Shown one piece after another: positions 1-5,239 of a DNA stretch of 5,577 nt. Position 1 is the first letter of the stretch, and each line of letters begins with the position of its first letter. The notes under the pieces are model-generated. The model ran no database searches. It was not told where the DNA came from and saw only the letters and a list, made by a program, of their open reading frames with translations. Position numbers and translations under genes: made by a program. Origin of the DNA: Rhodococcus_D sp039923155 (lineage in GTDB: Bacteria; Actinomycetota; Actinomycetes; Mycobacteriales; Mycobacteriaceae). The stretch covers positions 1-5,577 of the forward strand of contig JBDTDI010000186.1 in the NCBI GenBank assembly GCA_039923155.1, in the 5' to 3' direction.

Positions 1-284
1 CAGGCCTCCTCGGTGAATCGTCGGTCCTTCTTGGAGGGGGCGACGTCGGAGAAGCCGACGACGACCTTGGCCAGCTCCTTGGCCGTACCGGCCGCGCGCT
101 TGGCCACCGGGCGGGGTCGGGTGATCAGCCGGGCCGCCAGGCGTACCCCGGACATTCCCGGGTTGAACCGGCGCAGGGGGCTGAACACGGTGTCGACGAG
201 GAGGGAGTCGAGCGGCGCGGAGACGTCGGGGTTCTCTGCCCCGAGGCCGCGGTCGGGCGAGGCGGTCGGTGGGGTGCGGGTCAT
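1..284 (-). CDS. phaC: Poly(3-hydroxyalkanoate) synthase, N-terminal part (cut by window edge)
   Basis: The minus-strand frame starts at an ATG (284-282) and stays open for 94 codons to the left edge, so only the N-terminus is seen. PHA synthases polymerise hydroxyacyl-CoA into storage polyester at the granule surface. The visible part resembles the N-terminal region of actinobacterial PhaC: a short variable lead, then APLDSLLVD (residues 23-31), a basic stretch containing RRF (38-40), a helical AKELAKVVVG segment (68-77), and KKDRRFTEEA (85-94). The last matches the conserved DRRF motif that precedes the alpha/beta-hydrolase catalytic core. The catalytic Cys-Asp-His residues lie outside the window and cannot be checked. 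A G-rich stretch (GGGGGAC, about 4 bases before the ATG) could serve as a weak ribosome binding site. The gene diverges from the AidB-like gene across 174 bp. It could instead be a PhaC-like hydrolase; the family call rests on N-terminal similarity recalled from memory. Confidence 0.72.
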   Translation of the reverse strand, partial: MTRTPPTASPDRGLGAENPDVSAPLDSLLVDTVFSPLRRFNPGMSGVRLAARLITRPRPVAKRAAGTAKELAKVVVGFSDVAPSKKDRRFTEEA

Positions 285-349
285 CGGGTCCCCCAAGGGT
301 GTGGTGCGGTGTCCCGGTGTGGAGCTCGGTCCGGGCGGGTGGCGGATCA

Positions 350-360
350 ACTGTCACAGT
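350..360. promoter_or_regulatory. 11-bp palindrome, possible operator
   Basis: The sequence ACTGTCACAGT has perfect 5-bp inverted arms (ACTGT/ACAGT) around a single central C. It sits 66 bp upstream of the phaC ATG and 99 bp upstream of the AidB-like ATG, a position suited to a regulator of either or both genes. The symmetry does not extend, since the flanking bases 349 and 361 are both A. The half-site is shorter than a LexA box and the spacing does not fit a CRP/GlxR site, so no regulator is assigned. Chance occurrence is possible. Confidence 0.35.
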
Positions 361-448
361 AGGCCGCTGTGCTCTTGCTCACCTATCCTGGCAGCGAACC
401 TCGTGGGTCGAGCCTGGGGCGATCCTCCCACTCATTGCTCGCGGTATC

Positions 449-454
449 GGAGGT
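449..454 (+). promoter_or_regulatory. Ribosome binding site of the AidB-like gene
   Basis: GGAGGT is a near-consensus Shine-Dalgarno sequence ending four bases before the ATG at 459. It decides the start: the frame is open from an earlier ATG at 369, but that codon has no comparable site and would add 30 residues with no counterpart in AidB proteins. A GTG at 456 is only one base away from the site and is too close to be used. Confidence 0.8.
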
Positions 455-458
455 AGTG

Positions 459-2093
459 ATGAGGTCCACCCACGAGGTCGTCAACCAGGTGCCGCCCCTG
501 GTGGGACACGACGAGGCTGACCATCCGCCGCTGCTGGAGGCCCTGCACCGGGCCGGGGCCGGCTGGGCGGCCGAGGAGCTGCACGAGCTCGGCCGGCTGG
601 CCGGAAGCGCGCAGGCGCAGCACTGGGCCGACCGCGCCGAGGCCAACCCACCTCTCCTGCGCACCCACGATCGTTACGGCCACCGGATCGACGAGGTCGA
701 CTACGACCCCGGCTACCACGAGCTGATGACGACGGCGGTACGACACGGCCTGCACGGCGCGCCGTGGGCCGATCCCCGGCCCGGCGCCCACGCCGCGCGG
801 GCGGCAAAGTTCTTGGTCTGGAACGGGGTTGACGCTGGACACTGCTGCCCGGTCTCGATGACGTACGCGAGCGTGCCCGCCCTGCGGGTGGCACCCGCGC
901 TGGCCGCGGCCTACGAGCCGTTGCTGACCTCGCAGCACTACGACCCGAGCTCGATGGTCGCGTCGGACAAGGCGGGTCTGACCGCGGGCATGTCCATGAC
1001 GGAGAAGCAGGGCGGCTCCGACGTGCGGGCCGGGACGACGCGGGCGGTGGAGCAGGGCGATGGCAGCTACGTGCTCACCGGGCACAAGTGGTTCACCTCG
1101 GCGCCCCGCTCGGACCTGTTCCTGGTCCTCGCGCAGGCACCCGGTGGGCTGACCTGCTTCCTGCTGCCCCGCCTGCGACCCGACGGCACCCGCAACGCGA
1201 TGGCGCTGCAACGACTCAAGGACAAGCTGGGCAACCACTCCAACGCCTCGGCGGAGGTGGAGTACGACGAGGCCCTCGCGTGGCGGGTCGGCGACGAGGG
1301 CCGCGGGGTGCGCACAATCGTCGAGATGGTCAACACGACCCGCCTGGACTGCACCCTCGGCTCGGCCGCACTGATGCGGGTCGGCACCGAGCATGCCGTC
1401 CACCACGCCACCCATCGTGCGGCCTTCGGTAGGCCTCTCGTCGACCAGCCGCTGATGGCCAACGTGCTCGCCGACCTGGCCGTGGAGTCCGAGGCCGCGA
1501 CGACGGTGTCGGTGTGGCTGGCCGGGCTGACCGACGCGGCGCTCGCCGGGGACGAGCGGGCCACGCTGCTGCGGCGCATCGCGCTGGCGGTGAGCAAGTA
1601 CCAGGTGTGCAAACGAGGCCCGGTCCACGCCGCAGAGGCGTTGGAGTGTCTGGGCGGCAACGGGTACGTGGAGGAGTCCCGGATGCCCCGGTTGTACCGG
1701 GAGGCCCCGTTGCTGTCGATCTGGGAGGGCTCGGGCAACGTGGCGGCGCTCGACGCGTTGCGGGCGATGGCCCGCACCCCGGAGACGGTCGCGGTGCTGC
1801 TCGACGAGCTGGATGCCGCGGCCGGGGGTGACGTGCGACTCGATGCTGCCGTGGCCAACCTCCGGGCCGAGCTGGCGGACACCGACAACCTCGAGCACCG
1901 GGCGCGACGCGTCGTCGGAGCGATGGCGCTCGCGCTGCAGGGTGCGCTGCTGGTGCGGGGCGGGCATCCCGCGGTGGCGGACGCGTTCTGCGCCAGCCGC
2001 TTCGGTGAGGGCTCCTCCGGGACCTTCGGTGAGCTGCCCCGCGGTGTCGACTCGAGGTCGATCATCGCCCGGCACACCCCCAAGGTGGGGTGA
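459..2093 (+). CDS. aidB: AidB-type acyl-CoA dehydrogenase family protein
   Basis: This 544-residue flavoprotein matches E. coli AidB (about 541 residues) along its whole length. AidB is an FAD-containing acyl-CoA dehydrogenase relative with weak isovaleryl-CoA dehydrogenase activity and a DNA-binding C-terminal domain; in E. coli it is induced by alkylation stress through Ada. Visible marks are the AidB-typical N-terminus THEVVNQVPPL (4-14), the FAD/substrate loop MTEKQGGSD (180-188), GHKWF (208-212), LKDKLGNHSNAS (253-264), LGGNGY (398-403) and SIWEGSGN (420-427). Glu423 in the last motif aligns with the catalytic base of the family, so the enzyme looks intact. The C-terminal part after about residue 430 includes the basic cluster RARR (481-484), where AidB carries its DNA-binding region. 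The start at 459 is set by a GGAGGT site. No ada-like gene is adjacent. The divergent neighbour phaC and the absence of repair genes leave open a role in acyl-CoA catabolism rather than DNA protection. The family call is firm; the physiological role is inferred. Confidence 0.93.
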   Translation: MRSTHEVVNQVPPLVGHDEADHPPLLEALHRAGAGWAAEELHELGRLAGSAQAQHWADRAEANPPLLRTHDRYGHRIDEVDYDPGYHELMTTAVRHGLHGAPWADPRPGAHAARAAKFLVWNGVDAGHCCPVSMTYASVPALRVAPALAAAYEPLLTSQHYDPSSMVASDKAGLTAGMSMTEKQGGSDVRAGTTRAVEQGDGSYVLTGHKWFTSAPRSDLFLVLAQAPGGLTCFLLPRLRPDGTRNAMALQRLKDKLGNHSNASAEVEYDEALAWRVGDEGRGVRTIVEMVNTTRLDCTLGSAALMRVGTEHAVHHATHRAAFGRPLVDQPLMANVLADLAVESEAATTVSVWLAGLTDAALAGDERATLLRRIALAVSKYQVCKRGPVHAAEALECLGGNGYVEESRMPRLYREAPLLSIWEGSGNVAALDALRAMARTPETVAVLLDELDAAAGGDVRLDAAVANLRAELADTDNLEHRARRVVGAMALALQGALLVRGGHPAVADAFCASRFGEGSSGTFGELPRGVDSRSIIARHTPKVG

Positions 2094-2113
2094 GCGCCGG
2101 TCGACGGCTCTCA
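2091..2113. terminator. Bidirectional hairpin between convergent genes
   Basis: The arms TGAGCGCCG (2091-2099) and CGGCTCTCA (2105-2113) pair at eight of nine positions, with a single C/T mismatch at 2095/2109 and a five-base loop. The stem starts at the AidB-like TGA stop and ends at the reverse-complemented TGA stop of the opposing gene, so the structure can form in transcripts from either side. There is no T-tract on either strand, as is common for actinobacterial hairpin terminators. The convergent layout with only 17 bp between stop codons supports the call; termination itself is inferred. Confidence 0.55.
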
Positions 2114-2464
2114 GGCGACGATCGCGCGGTTGATCAGGTCGACCACGGCACGCGGGTCCTCGACGCTGAGCACGAGCCGGGTGTAGTCCTCGTCGGCCAG
2201 CTCGACGACCACCGCGTTCTCGTAGCCGGAGACGTTCCAGAACTGCTGCTCGCCCTCGGCGTGAAACGTCCCGGACAGCTTCTGGCCCAAGGACAGGCCC
2301 GGGCCACGCCACCCCTTCGGCTCGTTGCGCATGCCGGGGTCGTGGGTGGCCCCGCGCACGTGGGCCAGCGGGATCTCCAGACGCCGGGTGAAGCTCCACA
2401 GCTTGTCGATGCCGACAGGCTCGACGACCAGGTGGTGCTCGGTACAGGTGACGGTGTTGTTCAT
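2111..2464 (-). CDS. Conserved actinobacterial protein with possible PH-like fold
   Basis: This 117-residue protein has no signal peptide, membrane segment or obvious catalytic motif, so it is probably cytosolic. Its pattern fits a group of small actinobacterial conserved proteins I recognise only by layout: an early LVVEP strand (12-16), a basic RRLEIPLAHVRG segment (27-38), a PG turn (54-55), SGTFHAEGEQQFWNV (64-78), a hydrophobic strand AVVVEL (84-89), and a closing YTRLVLSVEDPRAVVDLI run (94-111). The alternating beta strands with a final helix suggest a bacterial pleckstrin-homology-like barrel, which is inference. The ATG overlaps the TetR stop codon as ATGA (2464-2461), so the two are almost certainly co-transcribed and translationally coupled; a GGAG site lies seven bases before the ATG. 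The function is unknown. Linkage to a regulator hints at ligand sensing or at being the regulated product, but nothing in the sequence proves it. Confidence 0.85.
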   Translation of the reverse strand: MNNTVTCTEHHLVVEPVGIDKLWSFTRRLEIPLAHVRGATHDPGMRNEPKGWRGPGLSLGQKLSGTFHAEGEQQFWNVSGYENAVVVELADEDYTRLVLSVEDPRAVVDLINRAIVA

Positions 2465-2847
2465 GGTCTGACTCCAGGTTGAGGGCCGATCTCGGCCCGG
2501 GTGAGCAGGCGGGCGCCGATCGCCCGAGGGTCCGCTCCGAACACGGTGGGGATCAGGGTCGCGGCCTGCTCCCGGACCGCAGGGTCGTGCGGGGCCAGCT
2601 CCATCAGCGCGACGAGGACCGTGTCCTTCGCGACGTCGGTGCTGAGCTCTGGGCGGGTTGCGAGGTGGTCGAGCACGGCGCCGAAGAGCCCACGCTTGCT
2701 GCCGAAGGCCCCGTAGAGGCTGCCTCGGTGCACGCCCAGCTCGCGGACGAGGTCGTCGACGGACGTCGCCTCGTAGCCGAGTCGTGCAAACAGCCCCGCC
2801 GCCGTGGCGAGCACCGCGTCGGTGTCGAAGCCTCGAGTTCTTCCCAC
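2461..2847 (-). CDS. Short TetR/AcrR-family transcriptional regulator
   Basis: TetR proteins bind palindromic operators as dimers and release on ligand binding. Residues 1-55 show the standard N-terminal domain: GRTRGFDTDAVLATAAGLF (2-20), GYEATSVDDLVRELGV (24-39) and the recognition-helix region HRGSLYGAFGSKRGLF (40-55). With the start chosen here the protein is 128 residues, against about 190-200 for typical members, so the C-terminal ligand and dimerisation domain is reduced to roughly 70 residues (LVALMELAPHDPAVRE at 78-93). No frameshift is evident, and the stop is built into the ATGA overlap with the next gene, so it looks like a genuinely short form rather than a fresh truncation. I chose the GTG at 2847-2845 because VGRTRGF is a typical TetR N-terminus and a promoter -10 box lies six bases upstream; the TTG at 2868 would add seven unlike residues and falls within the promoter. 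The start is likely but not certain. Confidence 0.9.
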   Translation of the reverse strand: MGRTRGFDTDAVLATAAGLFARLGYEATSVDDLVRELGVHRGSLYGAFGSKRGLFGAVLDHLATRPELSTDVAKDTVLVALMELAPHDPAVREQAATLIPTVFGADPRAIGARLLTRAEIGPQPGVRP

Positions 2848-2853
2848 CCAGCA

Positions 2854-2882
2854 AGAATGCCCGTTCAAGAACGATCAGTCAA
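2854..2882 (-). promoter_or_regulatory. Predicted promoter of the TetR operon
   Basis: On the minus strand TTGACT (2882-2877) matches five of six -35 consensus bases. After exactly 17 bases comes CATTCT (2859-2854), a weak -10 with three of six matches. Transcription would start about seven bases on, at or next to 2847, which is the first base of the chosen GTG start codon. The transcript would then be leaderless, as is common in actinobacteria and consistent with the lack of a ribosome binding site before this gene. Confidence 0.5.
2862..2873. promoter_or_regulatory. Palindrome in the TetR promoter spacer, possible autoregulatory operator
   Basis: CGTTCAAGAACG consists of 5-bp inverted arms CGTTC/GAACG with a two-base centre. 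It lies wholly between the predicted -35 and -10 boxes of the TetR gene, where a bound repressor would block RNA polymerase. An overlapping TCAAGAAC (2865-2872) recurs 14 bp away at 2879-2886 across the -35 box. TetR regulators usually control themselves from such sites; binding here is inferred from position and symmetry. Confidence 0.45.
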
Positions 2883-2918
2883 GAACCTGTGTCGACTCCC
2901 GCCACGCGTGAAGTCGAT

Positions 2919-2940
2919 CAGCCGAGTTCAATCCCGGCTG
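2919..2940. repeat. Imperfectly spaced inverted repeat upstream of the importer operon
   Basis: CAGCCG (2919-2924) and CGGCTG (2935-2940) are perfect 6-bp inverted arms separated by ten bases, with arm centres 16 bp apart. It lies 43 bp upstream of the binding-protein ATG, so it could be an operator for the importer operon or a hairpin in its leader. The arms are GC-rich and short, so chance is a real alternative. Confidence 0.3.
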
Positions 2941-2983
2941 TTAGCGTCCGCTCGCGATCAACGGCACTGCGAAGGGCGACACG

Positions 2984-4288
2984 ATGGATCTCACGCGGCG
3001 GCAGCTGTTGAGTGCGGCGGGCGTGCTCGCGCTACCGGCTGTCCTGGCCGGGTGTGGAGGCGGTTTCACCACCTCCGGGGCCGAGAAGTCGACCGGGACC
3101 GACACTCTCGCGTTCACCACGTGGGGCACCGACGCCGAGCTGGCCGGGTTCCGGACCCTGATCAGCGGTTTCGAGAAGGCGAACCCGGGCAAGAAGGTCA
3201 AGCTGAACTCGGTGCCGTACCAGCAGATGTTCTCCACCATCGACGCACAGCTGCAGGCCGGCAACCCACCGGACGTCTTTCGGGTGCCGTACTACACCTT
3301 CGGCAGCTATGCCGGTCGCGGGCAGCTGCTCGACCTGTCCAGCCACCTGCCTTCGGGCTTCGCTGACCGCTTCACCCCGGCCGCCTGGGCTGCGGTGCAG
3401 GGCAAGAAGAAGCCCTACGGCGTGCCGCACCACACCGACACCTCGGTGATCTTCTACGACAAGGCGGCGCTGGCCAAGGCGGGAGTCACCTCCGTGCCGA
3501 CCTCGCTGGACAAGTCGTGGACCTGGGACGAGCTGAGCGGGGTGGCGGACAAGCTGCGGGCCGCCCTGCCCGACTCCGCGTTCCCCTTCGCCTACAACTG
3601 GCAGGGCAACGGGGTCACCCGTTGGCTGACCTGGCTGTTCGAGGCTGACGGGCGGTTCCTGACCGAGTCTCTGGACGGTCCGGCCATCAGCTCGCCGGCG
3701 GGCCTGGAAGCGGTCAAGTTCACCCAGTCCTTCTTCGCCAAGAAGTACGTCCCGCCGAACGCCTCGGTCAAGTCCACGACCTACGCCGCCGACCTCTGGT
3801 ACTCCGGCACCGCCAAGATGGTGTGGGGTGGGGCGTTCATGGTTCCGGACGCCGACAAGACCGCCAAGGGCGACTGGGGCGTGACCTTCGCCCCCCGCAA
3901 GTCCCGATCCGCCTCCGACTTCGGCGGAAACGCCCTGGTGGTCACGGCGAAGTCCCAGAACCCGGAGCTGGCGACCGCCTTCCTCGACTACGCGACCAAC
4001 GAGGCGCAGATGCGCGCCTTCTGCGAGACCGCTTCGCTGCTGCCCACCCGGGCGGACCTGGTGGCCAAGGGCATCACCCTCGCCGTCCGTCCCGAGCTCT
4101 CCCCGATCTTCACCGGACAGGCCTCCACGGTGCGGGCCTCGGACTCCAGCCAGGTCGCCTCGCCGGACATGTCCAAGATCATCCCGGTCCTCAAGGACAA
4201 CCTCGAGCAGGCCTTCGTCGGGGGAGCCTCCGCCAGTGACGCGGTCGCCGGCATCGCCAAGGGAATCATGCAGGCGGTCACCGGGTGA
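2984..4288 (+). CDS. Carbohydrate ABC transporter substrate-binding lipoprotein (family 1)
   Basis: This 434-residue protein captures a solute outside the membrane for the permeases encoded next. The N-terminus combines a twin-arginine signal (TRRQLLS, residues 4-10), a hydrophobic stretch (11-22) and a lipobox LAGC with Cys24 as the predicted lipidated residue, so it is a Tat-type lipoprotein anchored to the outer face of the membrane. The mature part follows the family 1 sugar-binding pattern: a first strand TLAFTTWG (41-48), AGNPPDVF (92-99), the hinge-region motif YGVPHHTDTSVIFYDKAAL (145-163), TWDEL (180-184), and the C-terminal lobe with FGGNALVV (313-320) and NPELATAFLDYATN (326-339). 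Length is normal for the family. A ribosome site AAGGG (2972-2976) lies seven bases before the ATG. The stop overlaps the next start by four bases. The substrate cannot be told from sequence; an oligosaccharide, sugar alcohol or glycerol phosphate are possible. A nearby LacI regulator, usual for such operons, is not seen. Confidence 0.93.
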   Translation: MDLTRRQLLSAAGVLALPAVLAGCGGGFTTSGAEKSTGTDTLAFTTWGTDAELAGFRTLISGFEKANPGKKVKLNSVPYQQMFSTIDAQLQAGNPPDVFRVPYYTFGSYAGRGQLLDLSSHLPSGFADRFTPAAWAAVQGKKKPYGVPHHTDTSVIFYDKAALAKAGVTSVPTSLDKSWTWDELSGVADKLRAALPDSAFPFAYNWQGNGVTRWLTWLFEADGRFLTESLDGPAISSPAGLEAVKFTQSFFAKKYVPPNASVKSTTYAADLWYSGTAKMVWGGAFMVPDADKTAKGDWGVTFAPRKSRSASDFGGNALVVTAKSQNPELATAFLDYATNEAQMRAFCETASLLPTRADLVAKGITLAVRPELSPIFTGQASTVRASDSSQVASPDMSKIIPVLKDNLEQAFVGGASASDAVAGIAKGIMQAVTG

Positions 4289-5229
4289 GCTCTGCCGTGG
4301 TCGCCCCGCCCGTCGCACCGACGAACGCTCCGTCGGGGGCGCGGCGTCGGCGCAGACGCTCCACGCGGGGCGAGACCCTGGCCGGCTACGCCTTCCTGAC
4401 CCCGAACTTCCTGCTGTTCGCGATCTTTCTGCTCGTCCCGGTGATCTGGGCCGTGGTCATCAGCTTCCAGCAGACCAACGGCTTCGGCGACGGGGCCTTC
4501 TCGGGGCTGGCCAACTACACCAAGCTCATCAGCGACCCGCTGTTCTGGCGCTCGACGCTCAACACCGCCCTGTTCACGGTCATTGTCACCCCGGTCTCGA
4601 TGGCCCTCGGCCTCGGGGCGGCGGTGCTGTTGAACTCGGTGCTGCCCGCCCGCGGGGTGTTCCGCTCGATCCTGATCCTGCCGATGGCCGTGTCCGGCGT
4701 CGCGACGGCCCTGCTCGGGGTGCTGATCTTCGACCAGAACAGCGGCGTGCTCGACAAGCTGCTCCGGGCCGTCGGTCTGCCGGCGGTGGCGTGGCAGTCC
4801 GGGTCGGCCGCCGCGTTCACCTCGATCATCCTGGTCACGTTGTGGTGGCGCGTGGGGTTCAACATGCTCATCTACCTGGCTGGGCTGCAGGGCGTCGGTC
4901 CTGACCTGTACGAGGCCGCACGGCTCGACGGGGCGAACGCCTGGCAGCAGTTCCGCTCGATCACCGTGCCGCTGGTGGGTCCGTCGACGTTCTTCCTGCT
5001 CATCATGAACGTCATCTACTCCTTCCAGGTGTTCGACATCGTGTTCGTCATGACCGGCGGCGGGCCCCGCAACGCCACGTCGGTGCTGGTGACGTACGCC
5101 TACGACACCGGGTTCGTCACCCGCGACCAGGGTTACGCCGCAGCCATCGGAATGGTGCTGCTGCTGCTCACCCTCGCCTTCACCGCGGTGCAGTGGCGCA
5201 CCTCCCGCTCCCGCGACCTGACCGAGTAG
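4285..5229 (+). CDS. Carbohydrate ABC transporter permease, MalF/UgpA-like
   Basis: This 314-residue integral membrane protein is one half of the importer channel. It has about six hydrophobic spans (approximately 36-60, 93-117, 125-149, 178-200, 233-256 and 284-303). The cytoplasmic EAA loop that docks the ATPase is clear: YEAARLDGANAW (209-220) continuing to ITVPL (226-230). The FVMTGGGPRNAT segment (254-265) is characteristic of MalF-type sugar permeases. The N-terminus is Ala/Pro-rich and carries six consecutive arginines (20-25), consistent with a cytoplasmic N-terminus. The GTG start at 4285 overlaps the binding-protein stop as GTGA, which suggests translational coupling; no strong ribosome site precedes it. 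It functions with the following permease as a heterodimer. Confidence 0.94.
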   Translation: MSSAVVAPPVAPTNAPSGARRRRRRSTRGETLAGYAFLTPNFLLFAIFLLVPVIWAVVISFQQTNGFGDGAFSGLANYTKLISDPLFWRSTLNTALFTVIVTPVSMALGLGAAVLLNSVLPARGVFRSILILPMAVSGVATALLGVLIFDQNSGVLDKLLRAVGLPAVAWQSGSAAAFTSIILVTLWWRVGFNMLIYLAGLQGVGPDLYEAARLDGANAWQQFRSITVPLVGPSTFFLLIMNVIYSFQVFDIVFVMTGGGPRNATSVLVTYAYDTGFVTRDQGYAAAIGMVLLLLTLAFTAVQWRTSRSRDLTE

Positions 5230-5232
5230 GGA
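5228..5232 (+). promoter_or_regulatory. Ribosome binding site of the second permease
   Basis: AGGGA ends seven bases before the ATG at 5240 and overlaps the last two bases of the TAG stop of the first permease. Ribosomes finishing the first gene therefore stop on the site used to start the second, which fits coupled synthesis of the two channel halves. Confidence 0.6.
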
Positions 5233-5239
5233 CCCTCAG

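Larger units (their letters stand above)
285..458. promoter_or_regulatory. Divergent intergenic region between phaC and the AidB-like gene
   Basis: These 174 bp separate two outward-facing genes, so promoters for both should lie here. I could not identify a convincing -35/-10 pair for either. The clearest element is an 11-bp perfect palindrome at 350-360. The plus-strand frame of the AidB-like gene stays open through 369-458, but this is best read as untranslated leader because the strong ribosome binding site lies at 449-454 and family similarity begins only after the ATG at 459. Confidence 0.6.
2848..2983. promoter_or_regulatory. Divergent control region between the TetR operon and the ABC importer operon
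   Basis: This 136-bp gap must hold the promoters of both outward-facing operons. For the minus strand a good sigma-70-like promoter with an embedded palindrome can be read (2854-2882). For the plus strand I found no convincing -35/-10 pair. It also holds an inverted repeat at 2919-2940, two TCAAGAAC direct repeats (2865-2872 and 2879-2886) and three CGATCA copies (2872, 2915, 2955). No canonical LacI-type operator, usual for sugar importers, was recognised. Confidence 0.6.

Noticed and set aside
383..388. TATCCT as a -10 box for the AidB-like gene
   Set aside because: No acceptable -35 hexamer lies 16-18 bases upstream, so the match to the -10 consensus alone is not enough.
13..456. 147-codon plus-strand frame opposite phaC
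   Set aside because: It is antisense to the PhaC-like N-terminus, is Arg/Gly/Ser-rich and reaches into the divergent intergenic region without any similarity.
369..458. N-terminal extension of the AidB-like protein from an ATG at 369
   Set aside because: The extra 30 residues have no counterpart in AidB, the ATG lacks a good ribosome site, and a GGAGGT site sits right before the ATG at 459.
432..2399. 655-codon open frame on the minus strand, opposite the AidB-like gene
   Set aside because: It is antisense to a gene with clear full-length family similarity, has low-complexity Arg/Gly/Pro-rich composition and no recognisable motif. Long antisense frames are expected in GC-rich DNA.
2848..2868. 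TTG start at 2868 for the TetR gene
   Set aside because: It would add seven residues (including Cys and Trp) unlike TetR N-termini, has no ribosome site, and overlaps the predicted -10 box and palindrome.
2479..3366. 295-codon plus-strand frame across the TetR gene, the control region and the start of the binding protein
   Set aside because: It overlaps two well-supported genes and the intergenic region, and its predicted protein has no family pattern. It is a GC-rich artefact.
3032..4318. 428-codon open frame on the minus strand, opposite the binding-protein gene
   Set aside because: It mirrors the coding strand of a convincing ABC binding protein, is Gly/Arg-rich and lacks any domain pattern or plausible ribosome site.
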